From the NCBI GenBank assembly GCA_965221935.1, contig CBDCSZ010000064.1, positions 1-64,000 on the forward strand: a stretch of DNA of 64,000 nt. The letters run 5' to 3'. The position numbers and the translations under genes are program-made. The first letter of the stretch is position 1. Every line of letters begins with the position of its first letter. This DNA comes from JAPOXR01 sp965221935 (GTDB taxonomy: Bacteria; Pseudomonadota; Alphaproteobacteria; Rhodobacterales; Rhodobacteraceae). Positions 35,493-44,639 of the stretch are shown here, piece after piece. The notes beneath the pieces were generated by a model that made no database searches, was not told the origin of the DNA, and was given only the letters and a program-made list of their open reading frames with translations.

Positions 35493-36208
35493 TCAGGATC
35501 GCCGCCCTCAGAACTTGCTTCGAAATCTGTTGCCAGCGGGGCCTGCGCCGTCCCGTAGGCGCTGGCGGGTAAACCGGATTCCCACGGCTGGATGTCATAA
35601 ACCATTTTGCCGCGCGGCCCCTGTCGGATTCTGATCGCAACCGCCTCACCCGCCTGCAGGTCAACCAGTCTGCTTTGCCGGAGCACTTCCATATGTATGA
35701 AAACATCTTCGGCGTTTCCAAAGACATTGACAAAGCCAAAGCCCCGAAGCTTGTCAAACCATTTCACGCGCGCCGGCTCGAGCGGATCGGTCGGCGTCGG
35801 CCCGTCCGGTGCTCCGATGGCCTGAGTCGCAGGCTCGTTTGGCGGCGGCGCCGCAATCGAGATGATTTCCGTTGCCTGCAGGCCCCGATGCGACTCCTGC
35901 GCCTTCAACTCGACGATGGAACCGTCAGCGACCGAGGCCTGACCAAAACTACGCAACACATTCACATGGATCAGGATGTCGGGTCCCGGTTCGTCCGAAA
36001 CAACAAATCCAAACCCTTTGGCCACGTTGTACCACTTGACGCGGCCGCGGTATGTTTTTTGAATAACGCGTCCTCCCCCGTTCAGCAGGCCGCGCCAACT
36101 GGGCTGGGCCAGCTCGCACGCGCCAGTGACTCCTGCAATAGTATCTGTAACGCCTTGAGACAACAACTTCAAACCGTATAACGCCGCAGCGTGAAGCAAG
36201 CGGGTCAC
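35489..36208 (-). CDS. Tandem cold-shock-domain protein
   Basis: A 239-residue protein with two cold-shock domains, each with an RNP-1-like motif: YRGRVKWYNVAKGFGFVVSD (about residues 53-72) with ILIHVNVLRSFG, and ARVKWFDKLRGFGFVNVFGN (about 147-166) with VFIHMEVLRQS. A Pro-rich linker joins them. Such double-CSD proteins bind single-stranded nucleic acid and are common in alphaproteobacteria next to DUF192 genes. The N-terminal ~48 residues before the first domain are atypical, so the true start may be later (for example near VIQKTYRG). Confidence 0.88.
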   Translation of the reverse strand: MTRLLHAAALYGLKLLSQGVTDTIAGVTGACELAQPSWRGLLNGGGRVIQKTYRGRVKWYNVAKGFGFVVSDEPGPDILIHVNVLRSFGQASVADGSIVELKAQESHRGLQATEIISIAAPPPNEPATQAIGAPDGPTPTDPLEPARVKWFDKLRGFGFVNVFGNAEDVFIHMEVLRQSRLVDLQAGEAVAIRIRQGPRGKMVYDIQPWESGLPASAYGTAQAPLATDFEASSEGGDPE

Positions 36209-36609
36209 AGGCGCAATTGGGTCAATCCGGCGCTCAATCCGAAAAATCCTGACACCGGCAGACAGCCCGGCAACCCAATCCGGACGCCTGCCGCATGTTG
36301 GCTGTGCCGCGCATTGCGCCAGACAGCCCCCGTATTCTCAATGGCGCCGGCGCACATGCTGCCATTTGACGGGCCCGGCCGCCGGTCGCCATCGGATGCA
36401 CGGTGTCAGGAGAATTCGAGCATGACAGTCGGCGTGACCGACGGCGGGTTTCGATGCCTGACCATACCTTGGGAGAGCGCCGCTTCGGGGCACACCGAAT
36501 TCCACTGTTTCAATCCCATGCAGGGCGTTTCGGCAACACCCAATCCGAGCATCCTGTCCTCGGGCCAGCGCCGGTCCCGAACCCTCCGGATGACCGGAGA
36601 ATGCCGTGT
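36209..36609. other. Intergenic, no gene recognised
   Basis: About 400 bp between the cold-shock gene and pdxH, both on the minus strand. Several short open frames exist on both strands, but none shows a known motif, good initiation context or amino-acid composition like the neighbours. No clear hairpin terminator or RNA gene was seen. Confidence 0.5.
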
Positions 36610-37215
36610 TCAGGGCGAAAGCCTTTGCACCGACCAGCGCGCGTCAACGGAAATCCGCCGCCACAGGAACCGGTCATGCAGCCGGTGCGCCCCGTTGTTC
36701 CAAAACTCGATCTGCAGCGGGATCAGCCGGTAGCCGCCCCAGAAGTCGGGCCGTTTCGGATCTTGCCCATGCTCCTGCTGCGCCCGCTCGAACCGGGCGA
36801 CAAGAGCTTCACGGTTCGGAATCGCAGTCGACTGGCGTGAGGCCCAGGCGCCGAGACGGCTTTCGATGGATCTGGTCGCGTAGTACTCGTCCGCCTCCTT
36901 GCCAGACCCCCGCACGACGTCGCCGCGCACGCGGATCTGCCGGCGAAGCGACTTCCAATGCAGCGCCAGAGCCGCCTTTCCGGCGGCGTCGATTTCCTGC
37001 GCCTTGGCGCTCGCATAGTTCGTATAAAAAACAAACCCGTCGTCGTGGACCGCTTTCACCAGCACCATGCGCACATTTGGCAGGCCATCGCCATCAACGG
37101 TCGCCAGAGCGGCCGCATTCGGGTCGTTCGGCTCGGTGCGCACAGCCTCGTCTATCCAGCGCCGGGCGATTGCAAACGGATTGTCGCCGGCAAACTGATC
37201 CGTTCTGTCCGCCAT
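36610..37215 (-). CDS. pdxH: Pyridoxamine 5'-phosphate oxidase
   Basis: A 201-residue FMN flavoprotein that oxidises pyridoxine or pyridoxamine phosphate to pyridoxal phosphate. Family blocks: AAALATVDGDGLPNVRMVLV, FVFYTNYASAKAQEI, ALALHWKSLRRQIRVRGDV, YYATRSIESRLGAWASRQS, and the C-terminal DFWGGYRLIPLQIEFW with HDRFLWRR and the terminal RLSP. Complete, normal length, divergent from fabI with a 111-bp gap. Confidence 0.96.
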   Translation of the reverse strand: MADRTDQFAGDNPFAIARRWIDEAVRTEPNDPNAAALATVDGDGLPNVRMVLVKAVHDDGFVFYTNYASAKAQEIDAAGKAALALHWKSLRRQIRVRGDVVRGSGKEADEYYATRSIESRLGAWASRQSTAIPNREALVARFERAQQEHGQDPKRPDFWGGYRLIPLQIEFWNNGAHRLHDRFLWRRISVDARWSVQRLSP

Positions 37216-37326
37216 TCCAGCCCCTCTTCGCCCGTTCGCCGCCGTTCTGAGGGATTGCGCGGCTATTGAAGCCCAAATGTGTTTCCCCTAAACGGCAGAC
37301 AACCCAAATGCGTAAGGAAACCATTG

Positions 37327-38145
37327 ATGTCAACGGCGTTGATGAAGGGCAAGCGCGGCTTGATCATGGGGGTGGCCAATGACAAGTCGATTGCCTGGGG
37401 AATTGCCAAAGCCTGCGCCGAACACGGAGCCCAGCTGGCGTTTTCGTACCAGGGAGAGCCGTTCCGAAAACGGATCGAACCGCTGGCCGCGTCGGTTGGC
37501 AGCGACCTGTGCTTCGAATGCGATGTGGGGGCTCCAGAATCGCTTGATGCCTTGTTCGATAATCTTCGCAACTGCTGGGGCAGCATAGATTTTGTTGTCC
37601 ATGCGATCGGGTTTTCCGACAAGCGGGAACTGCGCGGCCGCTATGTCGAGACCACGCAGGAGAATTTCACGGCAACGCTTGATATTTCAGCCTATTCGTT
37701 CACTGCCGTTGCGCAGCGGGCGGAAAAACTGATGCCTGATGGCGGCGTATTGCTCACATTGACCTATTATGGCGCCGAAAAGGTCATGCCGCACTACAAT
37801 GTGATGGGTGTCGCGAAGGCGGCTCTGGAAACTTCCGTGCGCTATTTGGCCGCCGATCTCGGACCCCAGAACATCCGTGTGAACGCGATTTCGGCGGGCA
37901 CAATCAAGACATTGGCGTCATCCGGCATAGGCGATTTCCGTTACATTCTGAAATGGAACGAGCTGAATTCGCCCTTGCGGCGAAATGTCAGTCAGGCCGA
38001 AGTCGGCAACGCGGCGCTTTACCTGCTCTCCGACCTCGGCACGGGGGTCACTGGCGAGATCCTGCACGTCGATGCGGGATACCATGTGGTCGGGATGAAG
38101 CGGGCCGATGCGCCCGACATAGATGTCGTGACCGGAAGGAAATAG
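37327..38145 (+). CDS. fabI: Enoyl-[acyl-carrier-protein] reductase (NADH) FabI
   Basis: A 272-residue short-chain dehydrogenase-type enzyme for the last step of fatty-acid elongation. The FabI-specific glycine motif is GLIMGVANDKSIAWGIA, and the active-site Tyr/Lys pattern is present in LTYYGAEKVMPHYNVMGVAK. ISAGTIKTLASSGIGDF follows as the substrate-binding loop. ATG 37327 is preferred over the longer upstream frame because MKGKRGLIMGVA is the family start region. gpt begins immediately after the stop. Confidence 0.96.
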   Translation: MSTALMKGKRGLIMGVANDKSIAWGIAKACAEHGAQLAFSYQGEPFRKRIEPLAASVGSDLCFECDVGAPESLDALFDNLRNCWGSIDFVVHAIGFSDKRELRGRYVETTQENFTATLDISAYSFTAVAQRAEKLMPDGGVLLTLTYYGAEKVMPHYNVMGVAKAALETSVRYLAADLGPQNIRVNAISAGTIKTLASSGIGDFRYILKWNELNSPLRRNVSQAEVGNAALYLLSDLGTGVTGEILHVDAGYHVVGMKRADAPDIDVVTGRK

Positions 38146-38640
38146 ATGATATCGCAATTGCCAAATGAAAAGGGGTTCACGGTCAGCTGGGATCAGCTGC
38201 ACCGGGATGCGCGCGCCCTCGCCTGGCGGCTTGAGGGCGCGCAGCCGAAACCGAATTTTTGGAGCCGGATCGTCGCCATAACACGCGGCGGCATGGCCCC
38301 GGCGATGATCGTGGCCAGGGAGCTGGATATACGCGTGGTTGATTCAATTTCGGTGCGGTCCTATGACCACAAGGCACAGTCGGAACCGATGGTCATCAAG
38401 GAAACCGTGCTGCCCGACTCAGACGACACCCTGATCATTGACGATCTAGTGGACAGCGGCAAGACACTGGCGCTTGTGCGCGAGTGTTTTCCAAAAGCCC
38501 ATTTCGGCACCGTTTACGCCAAACCCAAGGGGCGGCCGTATGTCGACACTTTCATCACCGAAGTCAGCCAGGACACGTGGATCTACTTCCCTTGGGACAC
38601 CGCGCTTCAGTATGTCGGCCCCTACCGCTCGGAAGACTAG
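38146..38640 (+). CDS. gpt: Xanthine-guanine phosphoribosyltransferase
   Basis: A 164-residue purine salvage enzyme converting xanthine or guanine plus PRPP to the nucleotides. The PRPP-binding motif is TLIIDDLVDSGKTLALVREC (about residues 96-115). IVAITRGGMAPAMIVARELD precedes it, and the C-terminal YFPWDTALQYVGPYR is family-typical. Its start codon follows the fabI stop with no gap (TAGATG), so the pair is co-transcribed; purB follows 102 bp later. Confidence 0.94.
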   Translation: MISQLPNEKGFTVSWDQLHRDARALAWRLEGAQPKPNFWSRIVAITRGGMAPAMIVARELDIRVVDSISVRSYDHKAQSEPMVIKETVLPDSDDTLIIDDLVDSGKTLALVRECFPKAHFGTVYAKPKGRPYVDTFITEVSQDTWIYFPWDTALQYVGPYRSED

Positions 38641-38742
38641 CGAAACAGCTGCCGCCGGTTTTTTCGGCATTGCGCCAACGGCCTGCTGCGCCCCTAAAAC
38701 ATCCAACCTGGACTTTCTCCGGATTATGCGGACCGCACGGTT

Positions 38743-40056
38743 ATGATTCCGCGCTATTGCCGGCCGGAAATGGCCGCTGTCTGGTCGGATGCCAACCGCC
38801 TGAAGGTCATGTTGGACATCGAAAAATCCGCCTGCGAAGCGATGGCCCGGGAGGGTCTCGTTCCCGCATCCTGTGCGGCAGCCATCCGAAACGTGCCGCC
38901 GGACGCCATCAGCCCGCAGAGAATCGCGGAAATCGAACGCGTGACGAGGCACGAGACGGCGGCGTTTCTGAGCCATGTTGCGGAACTCGCCGGATCGGAG
39001 ATTGCCAGATATCTTCACTTCGGGATGACATCCTCCGATGTGCTCGACACCTGCCTGAGTGTGCAGCTCCGGGACGCTGCTGACGTATTGATCGCCGGCC
39101 TCGATTCCCTGTCGAAGGCGCTGAAACGCCGGGCATTTGAGCACAAGCGCACAATCTGCATCGGCAGAAGCCATGGGGTGCATGCCGAACCCACGACGCT
39201 GGGCATGAAACTCGCGCTGGCGCACGCGGAGACGAGCCGCAACATCGAACGGATGCGGCGTGCCCGGCAAGAAGTGGCAGTTGGCGCGATTTCCGGACCG
39301 GTGGGCACTTACGCGGGCATGGGCCCTGAAATCGAAAAGCATGTCTGCCGAACACTCGGGCTGACGCCGGAAACTGTTTCGACTCAGGTCATTCCGCGCG
39401 ACCGCCATGCGGCCTATTTCGCTGCCCTGGGTGTGATCTCAGCGTCAGTCGAACGGCTTGCGACTGAAATCCGCAGTCTTCAGCGAACAGAAATCGCTGA
39501 GATCGAGGAATCATTCTCCGCTGGCCAAATGGGTTCTTCAGCAATGCCGCACAAGCGCAATCCGATTCTTGCCGAAAACGTGACCGGTCTTGCGAGGCTC
39601 GTGCGGTCGCACGTCACGGCTGCGTTCGAAAACGTGCCGCTTTGGCATGAGCGCGACATGTCACACTCTTCAGTTGAGCGGGTTATTGCCCCGGACGCGA
39701 CACTGGCGCTGGATTTCGCACTGCATCGGCTGGCCGGCATTATCAGCGGGATGACCGTGTATCCGGAACGCATGGCGCGCAATCTCGAACTCACGCGTGG
39801 CGGCCATTTGTCGCACCGGGCGCTGTCCGCTCTGGTGGCTGCAGGCGCCGAGCGAGGCCATGCCTACAGATTGGCGCAGCGAAACGCTGCCCGGATTCAC
39901 ACGGAAGATATCTCGTTCCTGGAGGCGCTGACCTCGGACCCTGAGGTCACCCGGTTTCTGCCTTCAGAAAAAATCCTGCTGCTGTTCGATAATGAGCATT
40001 TCACGCGTCACGTCGACGCGATATTCGAACGTGTCTTCGGTCAAACGGAAATCTGA
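38743..40056 (+). CDS. purB: Adenylosuccinate lyase
   Basis: A 437-residue fumarase-superfamily enzyme acting twice in purine synthesis (SAICAR to AICAR, adenylosuccinate to AMP). It begins MIPRYCRPEMAAVWSDANRL. It has FGMTSSDVLDTCLSVQLRDA, catalytic His in CIGRSHGVHAEPTTLGMKLA, and the signature GQMGSSAMPHKRNPILAENV. Normal length. It is convergent with the DUF1476 gene and near gpt and purC, forming a loose purine cluster. Confidence 0.97.
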   Translation: MIPRYCRPEMAAVWSDANRLKVMLDIEKSACEAMAREGLVPASCAAAIRNVPPDAISPQRIAEIERVTRHETAAFLSHVAELAGSEIARYLHFGMTSSDVLDTCLSVQLRDAADVLIAGLDSLSKALKRRAFEHKRTICIGRSHGVHAEPTTLGMKLALAHAETSRNIERMRRARQEVAVGAISGPVGTYAGMGPEIEKHVCRTLGLTPETVSTQVIPRDRHAAYFAALGVISASVERLATEIRSLQRTEIAEIEESFSAGQMGSSAMPHKRNPILAENVTGLARLVRSHVTAAFENVPLWHERDMSHSSVERVIAPDATLALDFALHRLAGIISGMTVYPERMARNLELTRGGHLSHRALSALVAAGAERGHAYRLAQRNAARIHTEDISFLEALTSDPEVTRFLPSEKILLLFDNEHFTRHVDAIFERVFGQTEI

Positions 40057-40073
40057 ACGGCCGGCCGGCCGCG

Positions 40074-40388
40074 TCAGGATTCTTCAATCACCTGTCTGCG
40101 CGCCTCTTCATGAGCGGCTTCCATCTGTTCACGAACGGCGGACTCATCCACCGAATCGCCGAGACTTGCGCAGAGCTTCCGGAAAACGTCCTCTCGTCCG
40201 GCTTCTTCAAAGTCTGCATCGATCACCTCTCGCACAAAGTCGGCGGATTCGGACTCGCTCAATCCCTTTTTTTTTGCCACCCACTGTCCGAGCAGCCGGT
40301 TGGCCCGCATGTCGACTTTGAAGCGCAGCTGTTCATCGTGCGCGAATCTCTTTTCAAATGCGTCTTTTCGCTCGTCAAACGACTGCAT
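40074..40388 (-). CDS. DUF1476 protein (F1-ATPase zeta-like inhibitor)
   Basis: A 104-residue, highly charged, predicted all-helical protein of the DUF1476 family, which includes the zeta subunit that inhibits F1F0-ATPase in Paracoccus and other alphaproteobacteria. The family opening FDERKDAFEKRFAHDEQLRF and the segment RANRLLGQWVAKKKG are present. Its divergent position next to purC is common in alphaproteobacteria. The ATPase role is by family; nothing here links it directly to atp genes. Confidence 0.88.
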   Translation of the reverse strand: MQSFDERKDAFEKRFAHDEQLRFKVDMRANRLLGQWVAKKKGLSESESADFVREVIDADFEEAGREDVFRKLCASLGDSVDESAVREQMEAAHEEARRQVIEES

Positions 40389-40722
40389 CTGCTGTCACTC
40401 CTTAAATTCGGCGATCCCTTCCATATGATGGCAGTGAATCTCTTCCGCAAGACCGCTGCACCGGCAAACCGGCGCGTTGCACCCAAAGACCGAGATTCAA
40501 GCTGGCCAGGCTTTCCTTTTCCCGTGCCCGCAATGTTGGCTTCTGTGCCGCCAATTCCAACGGGCTGCGCTGAAATCTCCGCCGCGGCGCCGCACCGCTT
40601 TGCCCGGAATCCGGCTCCACCAGAATCCCCAGCCCAGGCGCTTCCTTGCTGACAGCAGCGATATGTCTTATCGTTCCGCCGGACAGAGATGTCCGGCAAT
40701 TCACCGCAGATTGGAAAAAACG
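40389..40722. other. Intergenic between the DUF1476 gene and purC
   Basis: A 334-bp divergent control region. The purC frame is open through most of it on the plus strand, but that upstream part has no purC similarity. I could not pick a confident promoter or operator. Confidence 0.5.
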
Positions 40723-41484
40723 ATGGCGCGCCGAAGACTTGTCTATCGAGGCGGCACAAAGTCGCTCTTTGAGGGGGACGCGGCTGACACCCTGGTGCTC
40801 CATTTCCGGGATGAACCGACAAACGGACAGGAGAGCCGCAGCGACAACATAGAGGGCAAGGGCATTCTGAATAACCGCATCTCGGAACATATCATGCATC
40901 GTTTGAACAAGATCGGTGTCAGCACCCACCTGGTGCAGCGGTTGAACATGCGCGAGCAGGTTGTCCGGGTCGCAGAGGTTCTCCCCATTCAGATTCTGAT
41001 CCGGAATTTTGCCGGGTCGGACATCAGGCAGAGGCTGGGTCTCAAGGGCAGCGAGCTGCTTCCCCGGCCATTGATCGAATTTTACCTCAAGGACGACGCG
41101 CTGGGATTCCCGTTGATCACGGAAGACCATTTGAACGCCTTTGGCTGGGCGACATCGATGGACCTTGACGAGATCTATCCGCTTGCCGGACGGGCCAATG
41201 ACTTCCTCTCCGGAATGATGGCAGGGGCCGGATTCACGCTGGCCGCATTTTCAATTGAGGTCGGGCGGATATGGGAAGATGACCGCAGCAGGCTGGTGAT
41301 TGTCGACGAGCTGAGCCCGGACGTTTTCCATCTTTGGGATGACAGAAGCGATGACCGGTATTTGAACGGCAATTCGGCCGACAGCGCTGACAACCAAAAG
41401 AAAGTGCATACGGAATTGGCGCTGCGCCTCGGCATCCTTCCGGAAGTGGGGGCGCGGAATATGAAGCCGCGGCTGGTGAATTGA
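40723..41484 (+). CDS. purC: SAICAR synthase (phosphoribosylaminoimidazole-succinocarboxamide synthase)
   Basis: A 253-residue enzyme joining aspartate to CAIR in purine synthesis. The start MARRRLVYRGGTKSLFEG matches the family (Y-x-G-K/T-x-K-x-L-Y/F-E-G). GKGILNNRISEHIM, PIQILIRNFAGSDIRQR and LVIVDELSPDVFHLWD are the substrate and ATP-binding blocks. ATG 40723 is selected on that basis. purS and purQ, often next in alphaproteobacteria, are not here; a minus-strand corrinoid cluster follows. Confidence 0.95.
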   Translation: MARRRLVYRGGTKSLFEGDAADTLVLHFRDEPTNGQESRSDNIEGKGILNNRISEHIMHRLNKIGVSTHLVQRLNMREQVVRVAEVLPIQILIRNFAGSDIRQRLGLKGSELLPRPLIEFYLKDDALGFPLITEDHLNAFGWATSMDLDEIYPLAGRANDFLSGMMAGAGFTLAAFSIEVGRIWEDDRSRLVIVDELSPDVFHLWDDRSDDRYLNGNSADSADNQKKVHTELALRLGILPEVGARNMKPRLVN

Positions 41485-41547
41485 CGACCGGGCGCGCCCG
41501 CCTTGACCCACGCGAGACTGAATTTGGCCGGTCAGTTCCGGGCTATG

Positions 41548-42192
41548 CTACGCGGCAGGCGGCGCCGCCTCTTCCGGCGCGCCAAGCTGAGACAGTTCAA
41601 CCGACAGGTCGCCGTATCCTGTGTGTCGCCTGATATAGCGTAATCCAAGCCTCTGCGCACAGTCTTCGGCGATTTGATCGAGCTCGGGGTCATCGGTCTG
41701 AGCCAGGTAGACGATTGAATCGTAGTTGCCGAAATACAAATCCCGCAATTCCGGATTTCGGTCCAGGCCAAGCGGTTTCCACACAAAGGAGTCAAACTGC
41801 CTGACAAGAAAATCCGTGAGGTAAAACGTTGTCAGTTCGGAGTCGCCGCGCGCAGCGAACCGGTCATTGCCGTCGAAAAACGAATAGCAGTGAGGCCCTT
41901 GCAGCATGGCAACCCCTAGCTCATCGCATTTCCGGCGCAGCAGCCCGCCGGTTCCGCAATCGGCATAGGCCACAAAAACCGAACTGAATTGCTCGCGGTG
42001 CTCCCGGACCGCCGCCTCGACCGCAGCCGGAATGCGGTCAGGATACAGGTGCAGCTTCGCCGGCAGACAGATCAGCTCCAAATGGTTCAGACCATTGATG
42101 CGCTTGATTTCCAGTATCTCTTTGGCGAGCGCGCCGCATGCGATCAGCAGGATCCTGCCGCCGCCGGGCATCTTTTTGTCAGATTTGCCCAT
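41548..42192 (-). CDS. DUF1638 protein of corrinoid methyltransferase cluster
   Basis: A 214-residue DUF1638-family protein: ILLIACGALAKEILEIKRIN near the N-terminus, LICLPAKLHLYPDRIPAAVE, VFVAYADCGTGGLLRRKCDE and LLQGPHCYSFFDG-like sequence. The conserved Cys residues in these blocks hint at metal or cofactor handling, but no function is established. DUF1638 genes frequently lie beside MttB-type methyltransferase and corrinoid-protein genes, as here (42 bp after the corrinoid gene), so a role in one-carbon transfer or cofactor reactivation is inferred from context. Confidence 0.82.
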   Translation of the reverse strand: MGKSDKKMPGGGRILLIACGALAKEILEIKRINGLNHLELICLPAKLHLYPDRIPAAVEAAVREHREQFSSVFVAYADCGTGGLLRRKCDELGVAMLQGPHCYSFFDGNDRFAARGDSELTTFYLTDFLVRQFDSFVWKPLGLDRNPELRDLYFGNYDSIVYLAQTDDPELDQIAEDCAQRLGLRYIRRHTGYGDLSVELSQLGAPEEAAPPAA

Positions 42193-42233
42193 CTTCCAGA
42201 TTCACGGGAGGTTCCGCATAGGCAGGATTTCGA

Positions 42234-42941
42234 TTACCCGCCAGCCAGGATGTTATGCTTGCGGGCCATGAAGTCTTTCGCCGTCTCAACGGCAACCGCG
42301 GCATCGCGGCAATACGCATCGGCGCCAATGGCCTTGCTGAATTCCTCATTCAGCGGCGCTCCTCCGACTAGCACCACGAAGTCGTCCCGCCAGCCCAGCT
42401 CCACCAGACGGTCTATCACCACCTTCATATAGGGCATCGTTGTCGTCAGCAGAGCCGACATGCCCAAAATGTCGGGCTGTTCCGATTCCAGCGCTCCGAT
42501 ATAGTTCTCAACCGGATTGTTGATACCGAGATCGACAACCTCAAATCCAGCCCCTTCCATCATCATGGACACAAGGTTTTTGCCGATGTCATGAATGTCG
42601 CCCTTGACTGTCCCGATCACCATTTTGCCCATTCTCGGGGCGCCGGTTTCCGCCAGCAGCGGTTTGAGAATCGACATGCCGGCTTTCATCGCGTTGGCGG
42701 CCAGCAAAACTTCGGGAACGAAAAGGATGCCGTCGCGAAAATCGATCCCGACGATACGCATGCCCTCAACCAGCGCCTCGGTCAGAACCTTGAAAGGCAG
42801 CCACCCGCGTTCAAGCAGGATATGCACACCCTCTTCGATTTCCTCTTTCAGGCCATCATACAGGTCGTCATGCATCTGCGGAACGAGTTCATCGTCCGGA
42901 AGTTCCGACAGAATAATGTCGTCTAGGGGTTCATCAGACAT
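42234..42941 (-). CDS. Corrinoid methyl-carrier protein (MtbC/MttC-like)
   Basis: A 235-residue cobalamin-binding protein: an N-terminal helical cap (residues ~20-105, EEGVHILLERGWLPFKVLTE, GILFVPEVLLAANAMKAG) and a Rossmann B12 domain with the His ligand motif DxHxxG in GTVKGDIHDIGKNLVSMMM. Further motifs are GMSALLTTTMPYMK and VLVGGAPLNEEFSKAIGADA. Such proteins accept methyl groups from MttB-type enzymes and pass them to a second methyltransferase. MttB is encoded 26 kb away, and a homocysteine methyltransferase lies 94 bp upstream in the same direction. Confidence 0.93.
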   Translation of the reverse strand: MSDEPLDDIILSELPDDELVPQMHDDLYDGLKEEIEEGVHILLERGWLPFKVLTEALVEGMRIVGIDFRDGILFVPEVLLAANAMKAGMSILKPLLAETGAPRMGKMVIGTVKGDIHDIGKNLVSMMMEGAGFEVVDLGINNPVENYIGALESEQPDILGMSALLTTTMPYMKVVIDRLVELGWRDDFVVLVGGAPLNEEFSKAIGADAYCRDAAVAVETAKDFMARKHNILAGG

Positions 42942-43035
42942 AATTGGATCCGCTCAGCCGGTGACCGTAAGATACTGCCGTTTCATCGAAAATGAAGAAT
43001 CTTGCAACTTAAAAAATCGCCTTACTGACCTGCGA

Positions 43036-44043
43036 TCACCCGCTGGCGCGGCGACGGGACGGCCGGCGTTTCCTGTTGTCATTGGCCGGCGCCGACAGCG
43101 GTCCGAGCCGCGCCGCGACTTCTGTGAGATCCGGAGGCGGTCCCTTGGGCGCCGATTCCAGCCGGTCCCGCATTTTTGCCAGATGTTCAGCCGATGTGCC
43201 GCAGCAGCCGCCGATGATCACGGCGCCGGCGTTGCGAGCCAGTTCCGCGAAATCCGCCATGAGATCGGGGGTGCCGTCATAGCGGATGTGTCCACAGACA
43301 TATTTCGGAATTCCGGCGTTGCCCTTTGCGACGATATGGCCGTGCGGCTGCGCCTCCGCGAATTCGAGGATTGTGCGCACCAGATCGGCGGCGCCGGCGC
43401 CGCAGTTTGCTCCGAAACCCAAGGATGCGGGCGCTTCAGACGCTGTCCATTCCGCCAGCCGCGCGGGCGCAATTCCCATCATGGTCCGCCCCGCGCTGTC
43501 AAAACTCATTGTTCCGATCCAGGGGATGTCAGCCAAAACGGCGGCATCGGCGGCGGCGGCCAGCTCTTCCAGGTCTGACATGGTCTCAATCCAGATCAAG
43601 TCGGCGCCGCCGCACCGCAGCCCTTCAATCTGCTCCGCGAAAATCTCCGTCGCAGATTTCCTCGTCAATTGGCCCATCGGCGCCATGAGTTCACCCGTGG
43701 GTCCGACCGAACCGGCCACCATGACACCGCGGCCAAGAGAATCCGCCGCTTCGCGGGCAATCTCCGCAGAAATCTGAGCCAGTTTCCTGCAGCGGGTTTC
43801 TGCTCCGTGAAGCTTCAGGCGAGCGGAGTTGCAGCCGAAACTGTTGGTCAGAACCAATTCCGACCCTGCCAAGACGGCGTTTTCTATGAGCGCCGCAACC
43901 TGTTTCGGCTGGGATTCATTCCACAGCTCCGGCGAGTCGCCGGCCGGCAGCCCGGCGGCAAACAGGTTGGTCCCGGTGGCGCCGTCCGCAAGCAGCCAGC
44001 CCCGTTCCGCCACAATTCTGTCAATCCTGGCTTTTGGATCCAT
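43036..44043 (-). CDS. Homocysteine S-methyltransferase family (BHMT-like)
   Basis: A 335-residue TIM-barrel enzyme that moves a methyl group to homocysteine or a similar thiol. The zinc-binding Cys residues are visible: one in LTNSFGCNSARL and the pair in VIIGGCCGTSAEH; GFGANCGAGAADL matches the third conserved block. N-terminal LLADGATGTNLFAAGLP is typical of betaine-homocysteine methyltransferase-like proteins. A basic tail (RKRRPSRRRASG) ends the protein. Position beside the corrinoid carrier suggests it takes or supplies methyl groups there, or acts on betaine directly; these cannot be separated by sequence. Confidence 0.9.
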   Translation of the reverse strand: MDPKARIDRIVAERGWLLADGATGTNLFAAGLPAGDSPELWNESQPKQVAALIENAVLAGSELVLTNSFGCNSARLKLHGAETRCRKLAQISAEIAREAADSLGRGVMVAGSVGPTGELMAPMGQLTRKSATEIFAEQIEGLRCGGADLIWIETMSDLEELAAAADAAVLADIPWIGTMSFDSAGRTMMGIAPARLAEWTASEAPASLGFGANCGAGAADLVRTILEFAEAQPHGHIVAKGNAGIPKYVCGHIRYDGTPDLMADFAELARNAGAVIIGGCCGTSAEHLAKMRDRLESAPKGPPPDLTEVAARLGPLSAPANDNRKRRPSRRRASG

Positions 44044-44131
44044 TTCGCTCCGTCGTCCTCACCGGTGAAGTCGCCCGACCGCAAATTCCGATACTGCCGC
44101 AGCGCCTGCAAACCGATTCAACATTTTTCGG

Positions 44132-44557
44132 TCAATCGCGTGACGAGGCGGCCAGGTGGCGGATTCGCCCGACCATCGCGGTCAGCCCGTTTGACCTTTG
44201 GGCGGTCAGATGGCCGCGCAGACCCAGACGGTCCAGTTCGGCGCGCGCGTCCACGCGATGAATCTCAGCAATCGGCACGCCGTTATAAAGGGCCCGCAAC
44301 ACCGCGATCAGGCCGCGCACGATCATGGCATCGCTGTCGCCGCAAAACTGAAATGTTTTGATGCCGCCACACTCGTGGACTTCCGGAACAATCCAGACCT
44401 GACTGGCGCAACCCTCAACTTTGGCAGCCGGAGAGCGGGCGCGGTCAGGCAGGTCCTTCATAGCTTTGCCGAGGTCGATCACATACCTGTAGCGATCCTG
44501 CCAATCGTCAAGGAAAGCGAAATCTTCCACGATCGTTTCAAATGTGTCGGTGGCCAA
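44132..44557 (-). CDS. sufE: Cysteine desulfuration protein SufE
   Basis: A 141-residue sulfur-acceptor protein that takes persulfide sulfur from the desulfurase SufS for Fe-S cluster assembly. The active Cys is in KVEGCASQVWIVPEV (about residues 46-60). IVEDFAFLDDWQDRYRYVID and LGLRGHLTAQRSNGLTAMV are the family's N- and C-terminal blocks. No other suf genes are nearby. Confidence 0.95.
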   Translation of the reverse strand: MATDTFETIVEDFAFLDDWQDRYRYVIDLGKAMKDLPDRARSPAAKVEGCASQVWIVPEVHECGGIKTFQFCGDSDAMIVRGLIAVLRALYNGVPIAEIHRVDARAELDRLGLRGHLTAQRSNGLTAMVGRIRHLAASSRD

Positions 44558-44639
44558 TTCAGACGTCTCCAGGGCACAGGACAGGATTGGAAGGCGTGCA
44601 GAATCCTCGGCTGCGCGCGCGGTCGGGATAAGACATTTA

